Shown here in pieces: positions 47,550 to 59,889 of a stretch of 64,000 nucleotides of DNA. The notes under the pieces were generated by a model. That model did no database searches. It was not told the origin of the DNA and worked only from the letters and a program-made list of their open reading frames with translations. Within the stretch, counting starts at the first letter, position 1; each line of letters starts with the position of its first letter. Position numbers and translations under genes: made by a program. Origin of the DNA: Epiperipatus broadwayi (taxonomy: Eukaryota > Onychophora > Udeonychophora > Euonychophora > Peripatidae); NCBI GenBank assembly GCA_028023455.1, contig JAQFVV010006450.1, positions 1,339,501-1,403,500 on the forward strand, given 5' to 3'.

Positions 47550-50480
47550 AGGTCATATATTACGCAAAATAATGTGATAGTTAATCAGCTATGCCAGATT
47601 TATTCTGTTCAAGTGTGAGTTCAGATATTTCTAAAACACAGTTATATTTCCTGATTAATTGACCTAATATTTGCTTCATATTAGCATGGCCAATGGAATC
47701 AGTTATTTGTTAAGAGGGCACCAGGATCTATCGACCTACTGATTCTCACTGCATCACATACCATAGTTTCACAGTAAATAACTAAATGTAATATTTTTTT
47801 GATTTCACTTTCTTGACAATTAATATTTTTTTATGAATTTTCCCTAGTATTCAGATATTAAACGAACATATTGGCATAGGTAATTTATACATTTCTTAAA
47901 ATACTTCATTAACAAAATATAGCAAACTCAAATTAAGAATGCACAATGAAAGGGTTATATTCCTGATAGTTTTATTAAAACAAATTAACTAAAATATTAA
48001 ACTATAATTATGACATATTAACAAAAATGGAATTATTATTAAAATGGAAGGAACATGCACATCCATATGATATTGTTCATCAAATAATTACATGGTTTAT
48101 ATTCCAATTTTCTTAAGTTGCTGCTCGAAAGCAATTAATGAAATAGTCTATTGAAGAATAGAGTAAAAACAATGTCTCTTTAGTGATGTGATAAGCTTAT
48201 ACTTATTTAATTTGTGCACATATTTAACCAAGTATGATTTATTTTATCTAGTATCTTACTGATAAGTTCTTTGGTATTACATGGATCATTGATTATGCCA
48301 TGCATGGACTTGGGGCAAAGAACTCAGTGATAGTTAACTTTTAATGTAATTCTGTCAAGATTTTCATGTTTCTTGTCCATAGTAAGATATGGTGAGACTT
48401 GAAGCTTATATGTGACTTTTTTGTGAGGGAAAAGGTCAGCAAATGCTCTCAGTTTTTTTCCTCATGCCAGATGAATTGGTTCTGCATATAAGTAGTTCTG
48501 GATGGATGCATTTTATTGTGGTTGTGAGAACAAGAAAACTGCACTTAGCCTCTCCTGTCCTCTCACTCTATCCAGGATCCAAGAAAACAGCCAAAAAAAA
48601 AAACCCTTTTGAAGTCTGCTTCTTTTTATACCTTGAACAGTTTTGAGATTTCTGGTATATATTTTCATCTTTTGTATCCTTATCAGAATACAAGTTTTGT
48701 ACATTCTTTTTTTTTCTTTAGCTATTAAGTTCTTTTTTTATATAAATTTCTTTGGTGCCATTTTTAATTAGCGTTTGAAGGATATTATCCTGATGGTAAT
48801 CAGTTGCATTTGAATTGACTTTTATTTATTTGGATCAATTTTAACTTTAATTAAAGATAATATAAAACACACAAATAACTTTCATTGTATGCATCTAAAA
48901 AAGTGAATTGCATTAGAAATAAAACTTTTTTTTTTTTTAATGTCTTCAATTTTTTTTATTTTTTTAGCTTTTAAACACACTTGTACCATACATATATATA
49001 TATATATGGCTCAATGATTGAATGTTCCTATAAAGGTTATGATACCAGTCTCAGTTTTTTTAGCCCACATAACAATAACTTTTAGAATTTTCAAAAGTCA
49101 ATAAAAGCAATCAAACTGAACAAATAATATTTTTTTTGCTAAATAAAATTTTATTAATATTATCAATGTTAACAAAAATTGGGGTACTTATGGATAATCT
49201 AGGCCACTAAGGATATTAAAACAATATGAGGGTGATATTACATATTTACAATGGTCTTTTAATTATTTTATTTAAATATTGAATCTGTGACCTTAATGGA
49301 TGAAAAATTAACACTAACCTTAAGTCTAACCCTAATACTAGTACTAACCCTAATTTATAATACATTTATTGCTATTTTTTAAATTTAGCAGAATTTATAA
49401 TTACTAATTGAATTTTTTTTAATATCTGTAATCAATCTTGGTTTCCAGGATTATTATAAATATCCAAAAATCATATCAAAAAAGAAAGGCAGAACTTGAA
49501 TAAAAGCTGCAGCAAATGATAATAGTGACTCAGATTTCCATATATGTGTAATATGTTCTGCAATTTAGGATAGCAGCAAACTCAAGAACAGAAAATACAG
49601 GGATTGCTTCTCAAGTTAAGCAAAATAATAATAATTTCAATTTGTCAGTTAACAAAACTGTTTATTCAGTTTGCTACTTTGGTATTCAGATGTCATATAA
49701 CTGTCCAAGCAACTATCTATTCATTATGTGGCATCAGTTTATTCCAAATACTAAAAGTGTTTTGGTTCAATGTACAATAAATTTATTTAAAAATTCTTTT
49801 AAATAGAATCATAACTTTAATTTTATTTATTTTTCTGTGAAATTTAAACTGCTTTTAAAAAATCCAAATAATGAGTCAGCTAATGACATTAAGTGAATGC
49901 ATTCCCAATTGCAATGTCCACCCTTTGCATTTTAATGTTTTATGATCCAATTGTAAATAAATGAAGTAAGAGTACAACTTGTTGTGGAAAATATAATTAT
50001 ATTTGTACTTTTCTAATACAAATGAATCTTTTATAATATATCTTTTATTGCTTGATTACTTTGAATTTTTGGAGCTCCAATTCGTAAACAGTTTCCATTT
50101 CAATCAGTATAGAAATTTACTCTTAAATTTTTAATGTATATATATTTTTTTATAATTAAAAGTAAAAAAAAGCATTCTGACATATTCAACTAGATAATGA
50201 GAATTACCTAAATTTTTGTGTTAAACTATTTGCCTAAAAGTAATTAGGTAATGGAACTCTACTCTTAGCAAGAAATGAAATTATCAGTAGAGATTCATTG
50301 TTTTGTCATAACATATTTTAACAATTCCACATTTACAGCATACATTTTTAAAAATGACATATTATCCCTGGCTTGATTTTAAATCCAGTTGGAAGATAAA
50401 AAATTTATTCAGATGATTAAATATTTTCAACATGTGTAGGACTTTTTAAAAAAATTCAACCCATAGCTAACCTAAGCAGC
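47550..50480. other. AT-rich stretch without recognisable gene
   Basis: Mostly simple sequence, with an (AT)n run near 48990-49007 and a short CTAACCCTAA-like patch near 49310-49350. The open frames near 48443-48704 have no recognisable motif. Confidence 0.5.
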
Positions 50481-50489
50481 ACTCCAATG

Positions 50490-50770
50490 AATGAATAACA
50501 TAAAACATGCTTCAAATAGTCCACTGCAATGCACAGATCCTCCAATGGCTCCTCATATAAGTATATTACTCAGCAGAATTGCCAAATGCTAGTTATGAAG
50601 CTTTAAATTAAGCAGTTTTCTATATTTGTTTTGTCCTCTAGTTCAAAATAGCTAAATACTTCATTTACCAATTAATATCGAAAGATTAGCTAAATTAGCT
50701 ATGGACATCTAAAGAAAAATCCCAAATCTGATTAGAATTTGGAAAAAAAAAACTAATTTATTTAGTCAAC
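50490..50770 (+). repeat. Dispersed repeat family V, copy 2
   Basis: Contains ATCCTCCAATGGCTCCTCAT near 50538, then GTCCTCTAGTTCAAAATAGC, TTCATTTACCAATTAATAT and TTAGCTAAATTAGCTATGGA. The first block is shared with copy 3 (GGTCCTTCAATAGGCTCTCAT). Confidence 0.55.
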
Positions 50771-51169
50771 ATTTGAACACAGTTCATAGAGCACAGTGGA
50801 TGGGTAGCTGGTTATTCTTAGATAGATCATTAAAAAATTATACATTTACTATCTAATAAAATGTAAATTTCTGCTAAGAAGGTTTCCTCTTTATTGTTTC
50901 TCTTTAGAAAGGATGTTGGAAAGGTGTTTGCTCCACAGACGGCTAATTAAGGTGATTTTTGTACTTATTTTATGTATATATTTTTTTCCGATCATTTGAA
51001 ATCAAGCAGTTTACGCAGTTTGCTTGATAATATGCAGTCAAATTCTCTGCTGACATTTTTTTCACATGAAATGAATATTTGATATTTCAGAATAATGGAG
51101 AAAATTGGAAGATGCATCAAAAATGATTTTATTAATGCAAAATTTATTATAAATATAAAAACTTCTTAG

Positions 51170-51400
51170 AAATAACCACATTAGGGGGTCAGAGGTCCTT
51201 CAATAGGCTCTCATAGAGGAGCAGTAAAGAAGTCATTGTGGAGAGTTTTGAATTAATTTTTTAGTGAATACTAAATACCCATTTACTGACCACTATTAGA
51301 TAGTTAGCTAGATTGGTTATGTGGTAGCTCTTTGAAAAAAAAATTCTAAGCTTGCTCGAAAAAGTTGAAGGATACTCTTCCTGCATTTGAACTCGGATCA
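51170..51400 (+). repeat. Dispersed repeat family V, copy 3
   Basis: Contains GGTCCTTCAATAGGCTCTCA, GAGCAGTAAAGAAGTCATTG, AATACCCATTTACTGACCAC and GTTAGCTAGATTGGTTATGT, in the same order as copy 2. Confidence 0.55.
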
Positions 51401-52170
51401 TAAATATACCAAATGGATTCATTATTGTTGCATCACGAAGTTTCTTAAATCTTGCTGTAGTATCCTTTATATACATGTGTGTGTGTTAACAGAAACCATA
51501 TTTCATTAAATATAATTTTTACTAAAGTAATATTTATGATAGACGTTATAAAAATGTCAGTAACTTTTTCAACAGTATTTTTTTAAAACATCTAAAAGCA
51601 TTTAAATTTTCCATTTTTTTTTTCTGAAAAAAAAAAAAGGAATCTAAGAAAAATTTTCCTCTCGCTGTTGTTTAATGTTTTATAATTCCCTAGTACTGTT
51701 TTGTTGCCAATCTATCATTTTGCTGTCATCTTAATAATTTCTTTTTATTGTGTAATGCTATATAAGTTGGTAGTTTTCAAAAAAAAAAAATTTTGGAAAG
51801 ATAAGTAGATGTCAAACAAAATCTGTTTTAAAGCCATTTGTAAATCAACTGGCATAATGTTACATTTTCTAGACTCGTGCTTTTTTCTTATCATATCCCC
51901 CCCCCCTCCTCTTGTATTAAAAACCACTTTATAAATATCAATTTTAAAAAAATATTCTGACTGATTCAGTTATTATAATAATTTTCTATATAATAAAGTA
52001 ATGATGTTTAAAGTACAGCTCTACATGTTGAATTCGTAAAATAACGTTAAATCACAATATAATAACTTGATTATTGAATAAAACAGAAACATTAAAATCA
52101 TATTAAAAACACTATTGCCAAGCACTTTCAACTCGCTTATCAAAGCTATGTAAAAAACCGTTATACTCTA

Positions 52171-52533
52171 CTAAGTGATAAACTCCAACATTTCATTATA
52201 TCGGCCAGGAACAACTAAGCGGAAACGGGTTAACTTTGCATTAATAGCATTAGAAGAATTTTTTATAGCATCTGTTTCCTTGATCTTACGTTTTTTATCA
52301 TGTGCTTCATACATTAATACACTAAACTCGGACACTATATATGTCCAGTAATATTTCTATAAATATAGAAAGCTGAATAAACAGCATTATTCTCTATTGC
52401 CGTTTTATACATATATTTATGTTGTTGAATATTATATTTAATATTTGTCTTAGTTTCACCAATATATATATATATTGCATTACAACCTGATTGTGGGCAT
52501 ACAATAGTATACACAACACTGCTTCTATCCTAT
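52171..52533 (-). pseudogene. Second Penelope-like GIY-YIG endonuclease relic
   Basis: Minus strand from about 52533 reads SSVVYTIVCPQSGCNAIYIY, then IGETKTNIKYNIQQHKYM and NNAVYSAFYI. A frameshift in an AT run near 52345 is followed by LMYEAHDKKRKIKETDAIK, then NAINAKLTRFRLVVPGRY, to a stop at 52171-52173. C-P-x-x-G-C followed by YIGET is the GIY-YIG region of a Penelope-like endonuclease with its upstream Cys motif. An (AT)n expansion has doubled IY before IGET. The sequence is clearly different from the element at 45959 and from 32600, so it is a separate family. Confidence 0.78.
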
Positions 52534-52789
52534 TTGTTAAGTGGATGGAAAATGATGGCAAATTACCTCTAATGATGAGCTAATATTATTCTTTACTTAA
52601 TGTATCCATTGCATGATTACTACATCTACCTGAGGAAAGAAAACTTAATACTTACCTGTATAATAATAAAGTTAGATATAGACATGGCACAGGTATGCAA
52701 TCTCTTCTTCGTCAGTATGGCTGCTGCATCATATTAAAATCATAATTTTCTTTTATCATCAATACATCAGCACTTGTTGTATTCTCTTT

Positions 52790-52940
52790 ATTTATCTTGT
52801 AAATTTTATTTTCAAGCTAGAAATAATAAAATGGCCATTTACTGACCAATAATAGATGCTAATTATATTGACTATAAGATACCCATCTGATAAAAATCTC
52901 AATTATCTAAACTTTAATTTCTAAGCTTGGATGATTGATT
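52790..52940 (+). repeat. Dispersed repeat family V, copy 4
   Basis: Contains AATGGCCATTTACTGACCAA and TAGATGCTAATTATATTGAC, matching the core of copies 2 and 3. Confidence 0.5.
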
Positions 52941-52949
52941 CTCTAACAA

Positions 52950-54870
52950 TCACACCACAAAATAATTCCACAACACTGGTAATTAGAGTTTACAAATAAA
53001 AGTTATAAATACTTGATGTTAGTAAAAGTTTTATTAACAAAATTTAAAACACAATAGTACATGTGATAAAATATTTAACATTAACTGTGATAATTTTATG
53101 CTTTATTTATATATACAGATAGATATAACATAGTAATTTTTTTTACTTTTTTTTTTTGCATTTGAGAGGTATAGCAAAAGCTTTAGCCAATACATTTGCA
53201 TTTGTTTTATAATGAATTCCAAAGTTCAGTTTTATTTAAGACTGATTATAATTATAAATATCTTGCTTTATAATAAAGTAAATTCTTAGCTTATGATTAT
53301 TACTGCATCCCATGAGATATTGTGTAACTTGATATTTACATTAGTCAAAATTCCTATGCACTTTTTAAAATCATGATGTTATCTTATGATTTCTAAGGAT
53401 ATTTCTTGAAATGCCTGGTATAGAGACCATTTCTAAATTGCTGCATTTTAATTTCCATATATGAATATATGTCCTTTTGGAAAATTGCAGAACATGAAAC
53501 TACATGTTAGTCATATCTTCCTTCAATTGATTTTTTTTTGTTTCAAAATATTTATTGTAATATCTGAATATAAAACAATCCTCTACATTCTCATTTTCTT
53601 TATAAATCTTGTTTTTTGTATGTCAACCAGTTTTTTTACATGTTCATATATGGGAATATCATATCCTATAATTATTTCCATGTCTAGTCTTACCAATATA
53701 TAGATCTATAAATTGTTTAACAATTCATTTATATAAATTCATATTTTGTATATCAAAATAATTTTTCTCAAATCATTTTGCTTTTATGTAGTTGCCTTCA
53801 TTTCATTTTATGCAATATCTTTTTTTTACCTTGTCCATTACTCATGGAATAGACAAACTAAAAAAATATATTAGATACAGTGAAATAAAGGTAACTGAGC
53901 AAAGATGATGTGAGAAATTTTTTTATGTATGTTTGTACAAAATATAAATTTATATGTGTGATTTTTTGCAGATATAAACTATAAATATACATGAAATCAT
54001 AAATGTTTTGGAAATTATTAATATTATGTAATTTTGATAATGTGAATTTTTGGATAATTTACAGATCCATATATATCTTTACAGGAATAGACTTTGAAAA
54101 TGTTTGGAGCATATGGTTGAAACATATTGGAAATATATAATATGTTGCACGTAAAATAATATTAAAAAGAAAATAAGTAAGTGGATAATTGTGTATACAT
54201 TGGAATTATTGAGCCAATTTTAAAAGGAATAAAGATGAGATATTTATTAAAGCAATTCAAAATACGCTTTTAAAATTAAGAAACCCATATATTGGCCTTC
54301 TATATTTTTTATCAAAAGACTTCATTATTTCTATTGTGCGTCTTGTTCTAGTATCTTTTTTTTTAGCCAATTAGCTTCTCATCAAACATACCTTGGTTGT
54401 ATATGAAATTAAGCTGACATTTCTATAATCTTCAGATTTCATAGTAATAGAGCTTTCTTTTATAGAATCAGCTATTTATAAACGTAAGATTCTCATTTCT
54501 GATGAGAAGTTACAAATATTAGCCAATACTAAATTAAATTTTTCTATTTATAACTTTTATAATTAAATTTAATCAACTCAGGTTTGGCTTCATTTTAGGA
54601 GTTAACTTTCCTAATTATTATACAATTTGTTTTATTCTTATCTATTTTTTTTTTCAAATGCTAAAAAAGAAGATTTTATCTTTATCTCATGCAAATCATT
54701 TATAATTTTTCATATTTTCAATGCAATATTCTTTTTCATTATTAATAGGCAATTCTTGCTTTGAATACTGTTTCATTTTTAAAGCAGTAAATTTTCCATT
54801 TCTTTTTTTCATTTTTTTTATCTTTCCACATTTTTCTCTTAATCACTCTTATATAGGTATTACCTTATAT
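52950..54870. other. AT-rich stretch without recognisable gene
   Basis: Low-complexity DNA. An 80-codon open frame at 53461-53703 is T-rich, hydrophobic by composition and has no motif. A weak inverted pair (TTAGCTTCTCATCA near 54370, TGATGAGAAGTT near 54498) is noted but not classified. Confidence 0.45.
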
Positions 54871-54879
54871 GTTTTACTT

Positions 54880-55540
54880 TTAAAACAGGCTTTAACCTGT
54901 ATCAAATGCACCTTGAAATTTATAATAGTCAAGCAATATCTTTATTTTGCCGATAGAGGGACCTCCCAAACCATGACACAAGATAATGACTTTTATAAAG
55001 ATAAGAGCGGCCATCTGATTTTCAACCTAACTTTATCATTTATATAAGTCAATCTGAAACATCTTGATTTGGGAGTATGAAGCTGTTGTTCTCTCCACTG
55101 TTTAAGTGCACTATTTCTGATACAAATTAACATTCACATTTGTTACAGGTTAAAACCTATCTTAAAAGTATTTACGTATACTTACTGTGCTCTTAGTAAA
55201 TAATTATAACTCTACAATATTTTATATATTTTCAGTATAAAGATCGTAATATTAACTCATTGTAAATCGCAAGATTTTGTGAATGTTAATTTGTACAGGA
55301 AATAGTGGACTTAAACAGTGGAGAGAACAACAGCTTCATGCTCCCAAATCACAATGCTTCAGATTGGCCTATTTAAGTGGAAAGTTAGGTTAAAGATAAG
55401 ATGGACACTCTTATCTTTATAAAAGTTGCTATCTTGTGTCATGGTTTGGCAAAAATAAAGATATTGCTTGACTATTATAAATTTCAAGATACATTTGATA
55501 AAGGTTAAAGCCTGTCTTAAAAGTATTTACATATACTTCT
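54880..55540. repeat. Large foldback element, about 260-bp arms
   Basis: Left arm 54880-55141 and right arm 55275-55530 are inverted. Matching blocks include CTTGAAATTTATAATAGTCAAG, CCAAACCATGACACAAGATA, AACAGCTTCAT...CTCCCAAATCA, and GAACAACAGC/GCTGTTGTTC. The spacer (55141-55275) begins with AGGTTAAAACCTATCTTAAA, which is repeated directly outside the right arm at 55505 (AGGTTAAAGCCTGTCTTAAA). The element end is therefore nested in its own loop. A 108-codon frame at 54721-55047 crosses the arm and is not a gene. Confidence 0.82.
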
Positions 55541-55549
55541 TGTGTGCTT

Positions 55550-56830
55550 AATAAATAATTATAACTTATATGTTTTAATATACAATTGTTCTTTAAACAT
55601 TATTTTACCTTTTTCAGTATTTATATTTTTTTCATTTTGTTCATTTCATATAATATTCTTATAGCTAAACCAAAGGGGTTTTTTTCTTTCATTACCTACA
55701 ATATATATCACAACATTATTTTCTTTTATCTGAATATACTTATGTAGACTACTACTATACATTGGTATGGTATCTCACTCTATGTGTGTAGTGATAGAGA
55801 ATGGGAGAAAGAATCATATATTTGTCAAGCACATAAGGAAAAGTGAATCACATTTCCAGTTGAAAGCAAACTGTTAATCTCCCAACTGCTGATCTCTCTA
55901 TTTAAACTTATTTCACAAATACAATTAACAATACTGAAAATTAATAAAATAAATTTTAAATTATTTAAATAACTTTTAATAAAAAAAGGGAATTTTTTTA
56001 ATAATGGTTATATAAAATGTAAATTTACAATAATTTAACAACTTGATTAATTCTTACTACTTAACAATATACTATAATGAAAAATACCACTAATCACAGG
56101 ATAAATGAGAACATCCAAACCAAGTTTTAGACCCATCCAATCATCTTACTAACTTGCATGTAAATTAATACAACAACATACCTAAGCAATAGAGGCTGTT
56201 GAAGCAATGATATCATATAAACACTCAACATGTACATGATAAAATAGAAAACTATTTAGTAATATTGAATAGAAATTATTCTTGCAAGTAATAACATATA
56301 CACATGTTTTAGAGTTATTTTTCTCTGAATGAAAACAAATTTGATACATTAATGTTGATCAAATGGATCAAGTAAAACAAAAACAAAATCAGAAAATGAC
56401 ACTTATTCTTTTTAAAAAAGTAAAGAAAAAAATTACATTTAGTAAATTCTTGATGATAGAAATGCTATTGATAAGCAGAACACAATTTGAGTTCTTTTCA
56501 CAAATCATAAATAATAAAACATGTTGAGTATTATACTAGTATTGTTTATGAGACATTAAATATTATTATATTTTTTTTCATACTTTTGAAGTTTAAGATC
56601 TATCAAACATTTAATGACTTTTAAATACATTTCAATATGAGATAAAATATGTGGGTGCACGGTTATATGCAAAACATGTGCAGCATATAATACTAAATGA
56701 AATTAAAGTAAATATATATAATACTTACATAAAAGTATTATTCATAATTGTAGATGTTATAATTAAGTATTCATGTGAGCAAATATTTCTGGGTTTCACA
56801 TAATTGTCTTACAATAAACCCCAAATATAA
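55550..56830. other. AT-rich stretch without recognisable gene
   Basis: Low-complexity DNA; nothing recognised. Confidence 0.5.
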
Positions 56831-56835
56831 AAACT

Positions 56836-57056
56836 TATTGTTATAGATATATTAAACAACCTCCATACTTCCCCATTCTTTTTAAATTCACATAAATAAA
56901 GATGCAATAAAAGACAAATGACCCCCAAGATGCATTTCGTGCTGAACCAGCACTCATCAGTTAGCCCAGGTCACTATCTCCCATATATATCTCTATTATA
57001 TGAAGAATATTTATCTATAGTAAATTGTTACATTTTTATTTACTATTGTCAAACTT
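56836..57056 (-). repeat. Hammerhead-bearing repeat unit, copy D
   Basis: Reverse-complement copy of 24720-24945 with a few substitutions and the same ends of similarity. Both contain a complete ribozyme. The flanks are unrelated, which supports independent insertion of a unit of about 220 bp. Confidence 0.75.
56920..56972 (-). ncRNA. Type I hammerhead ribozyme, intact core (minus strand)
   Basis: On the minus strand the core CTGATGA, perfect stem II GTGCTG/CAGCAC with GTT loop, GAAA, minimal stem III (ATGCAT) and cleavage-site ATC are all conserved. Stem I reads CTAA opposite TTGG (one G-T wobble replaces a Watson-Crick pair of copy B) and GACC opposite GGTC. That outer helix is one pair longer than in copy B. 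Pairing-preserving change between two dispersed copies is mild evidence for selection or for a recent active source. Confidence 0.87.
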
Positions 57057-57119
57057 ACCCCACTCAACCATTCACCTCAGATAAATACAATAATAATTAT
57101 TACTAATTTAAAAAAAAGC

Positions 57120-57955
57120 CTTATTCTGAGTAGTTTGAAGATACAATATTTTAAACATCAAAGGACTACAGAAAATATACATTATTTCAAATGCTTTAAC
57201 AAATTTTGGCTTAAATTCAAATTGAAAACACTAATAATGTGGAATAGGGCTGCAATAAGCTCTGATCGATTGTGCAATAACAAATAATCACAAAAAACAT
57301 ACTAGAGAGAAGCATATAACTCAAAGAATATTAAAGCAAGCATCTGGACCCAAATACATTGAATATTTATTCTACAAGAACTATTCATATAAAGAGTATA
57401 TATCACATTTATACTTCTATTACAAAGCAAGCAAAAACAAACTCATTTATGCCAATTGTCAATAGAATGCAAATAAGTTTTAGGACTATGTACTTCATCA
57501 AATGCATACAAGTGTAAAGATTTAATGTTCATAAAACCTTAAATTTGATTAGACTCACTAACAATAATAATATTTGTAAAACATTGGTTTAATGAAGACA
57601 TTTAAATATATTATACTCTGAGAATTTATTTACATATTTTTGCATGCTTCAAAGTACTTCCTTTTTACTATAGATAGTTTGCATTTTTAACTTTAAAAAA
57701 TCGAATATCTAATTGACTTAAACTTTATATAAATAAGATCTTAATACAATTGTAGTGATTCAGAAATACATAGCTGTTTATTTATTGCCAATATTCAAAA
57801 ATTGTGAGGAATCGTTTCTTTCCTCTGGTATTCTAAATCATACTAAAAAAATTAGCATAATAACAATAATTTCTAAATTACAATAGAATTTTTTCAAATA
57901 TATCTTAAGCCATTGGCAGCTTAATATAATAATAATGTAAAAATAATTTAGTTTA
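57120..57955. other. AT-rich stretch without recognisable gene
   Basis: Low-complexity DNA; nothing recognised. Confidence 0.5.
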
Positions 57956-57960
57956 CTTCT

Positions 57961-58135
57961 CCAATAATCGTAATAAGTATATACAAGCGTCTTAAAACGC
58001 TGGTTGAAGAAGCTGTCAATAGCGAACAATCAAAATGAGTTAATCCAGACAAAGCGTGTTAGCTTGGATTAACTCATTTTGATTGTTTGCTATTAACAGC
58101 TTCTTCCACCAAAGCGCTGTTATATACTATAATAA
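57961..58135. repeat. Foldback element with about 52-bp tight stem
   Basis: The stem 57997-58047 (ACGCTGGTTGAAGAAGCTGT ... ATGAGTTAATCCA) pairs with 58065-58118 around a 17-bp loop, with few mismatches. Weaker symmetry extends to 57961 and 58135. It is MITE-like; no related copy was noticed in the window. Confidence 0.82.
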
Positions 58136-58799
58136 TAATAACCAAAAAAAAATTACACAATATTTTATCCATTTTGGATATATAAAATATTAATAACAGA
58201 TTCTTTCTCAAGGAAATTATAGATAGTATTAACCAAAAAAATATATATGTCAAGGTGCATTAAATAATACTCTTTTTTTTTTTTTTAATTTCCACTGCAT
58301 GTTTCTTTTTGGAAATGATAAGAGATTGTTATAGAAGTTTTTTCTCTGGAATAGGAAATTTAAGGAATGTGTTATCTATTTTAGTTATCTTGTTCTTATG
58401 GAGTAATAAAGGTAAAAGACCCCTTAAATTGCTCATTTCAGAACAAAAATATCTTTATAAAAACCAAACCAGTGTGTAAACATAAAGAAAAAAATTTGAA
58501 GTAGACAAAATATAAACTTAAAGACTGCCTTAAGATTTTCTCCCCAGTACCAATCTAAGGAGAGAATATTATTCAGCACTCTAGTTAACATTACTTGAAT
58601 ATTTAAGCAGATTTTGATCAAGTATCTAGCACTAATTAACCAAACAATATGTATATGGTAACTATAATTGAACATGAGCTATCTATCTTTAACAAATCTT
58701 AATCCTATTAGGAAATTCTCACATATCTGAAAAAATTTCATATTCTGTTTGATTCCAAATTTGAGTTGTGGTAAAGCAGATGTTCTAATCTTACACTGT

Positions 58800-59300
58800 A
58801 AGACATTGAAGTATTGATGCTCATGAGTTTTTAAGATGTTTGAGCACCAAAAATGACAGAGATGGAGCCACAGTCTATTAATCATCAGTTCCACAATTTG
58901 CTACCCAACTACTTCACTAAACCATGTAAGATAAAAATAATTGAATGATTTATTGTTTGAAAGTTTATCAGAAATTAAAACAGAAAAAGTAAGAGAGCAG
59001 AATCACCACAAGCTTTGAGCTTCATGATCCATATTCTATGACATTAAACTATTTATTTCTAATTGGATGAGGATTTGTTTGGTTGGAAGTTCACAGAAAG
59101 TTCACTCACCAGAAGTAACAGAGCTGAAATCACAATCTACAGAACTGGAACTTCAAAGTTCACATATATACTACTGTAGTCAACTAGGTGGAATAAAAAA
59201 TAAATTGGATTTATTGCTGGATAGTTTATAAAAAGTTTCAGCACAAAAAGTATGAGAACTGAAACCACAATCCATGGATCTTCAACTAGCACTGTACTAA
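58800..59300. repeat. Degenerate tandem array, about 130-150-bp period
   Basis: Four diverged units share a core of the type CACxAAAAxTxxxAGAxCTGAAxCCACAATC. They start near 58840 (GAGCACCAAAAATGACAGAG), 58988, 59108 (CACCAGAAGTAACAGAGCTG) and 59240 (AGCACAAAAAGTATGAGAAC). Divergence is high, so an old satellite or repeated element is likely. Confidence 0.45.
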
Positions 59301-59400
59301 AGCAAGCAGGGCAGTGAAGGGTAGTATAATTGAAATTTAATAATGTTAATAACAAATGTAAACTTATTTGGATCAATAAATTCATAGTTATTCAAAAAAT

Positions 59401-59884
59401 AAATACATACAAAAGTATTTAGAGAAAGGCTTTAATTTAACCTTTAATTAGCATGGTATGCCTAGCATGCTTTCAACTACTTAATAGTCATCCTCATAGC
59501 ATAGATTGTAAGAGGGACTTGTGATATTTATTAGAGAATAAACAAGACGGAATTTATATAAAATTTGAATTGTAAATAAGTACAGTTATGTAAGCTATTG
59601 TTTTGAAAGGGGGATGCAGGATTCTTTTTTGTTGGTGGCATGTTTCCATGGTCTTGGCAATATGCCAGGTTTCTTTTACTTTACTTATTTTACAATTCAA
59701 ATTTTATCTAAATTCCTTGCCTTGTTTATTCTCTAATAAATATCACAAGTCTCTCATACAATCTGTGTTATGAGAATAACTATTAAGTAGTCGAAACATT
59801 CTAAGCATACCATACTAATTAAAGGTTAAATTTATTAATTAAAGGTTAAATTAAAACTTTTCTCTAAACACTTTTGGAAGTATT
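59401..59884. repeat. Foldback element with about 190-bp arms and hammerhead-like block
   Basis: Arms 59401-59590 and 59690-59884 are inverted: AAATAC...TTTAGAGAAA, ACCTTTAATTAGCATGGTAT, GTGATATTTATTAGAGAATA, AAATTTGAATTGTAAATAAG and their complements. The right arm + strand, and the left arm minus strand, carry TATGAG-GATGACTATTAAGTAGTC-GAAAC-like sequence. That layout resembles a decayed hammerhead with stem II GACTA/TAGTC, but CTGATGA is not preserved. Confidence 0.7.
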
Positions 59885-59889
59885 TATTG

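Noticed and set aside
49310-49350. Interstitial telomere-like CTAACCCTAA repeats
   Set aside because: Only two imperfect, separated TAACCCTAA matches; too short in AT-rich DNA to mean a telomeric array.
54366-54530. Hammerhead at the TCTGATGAGAAG motif near 54498
   Set aside because: CTGATGAG occurs, but no stem II closes on a GAAA at the required distance.
54721-55047. 108-codon open frame
   Set aside because: It runs across one arm of a foldback and consists largely of hydrophobic residues from T-rich DNA.
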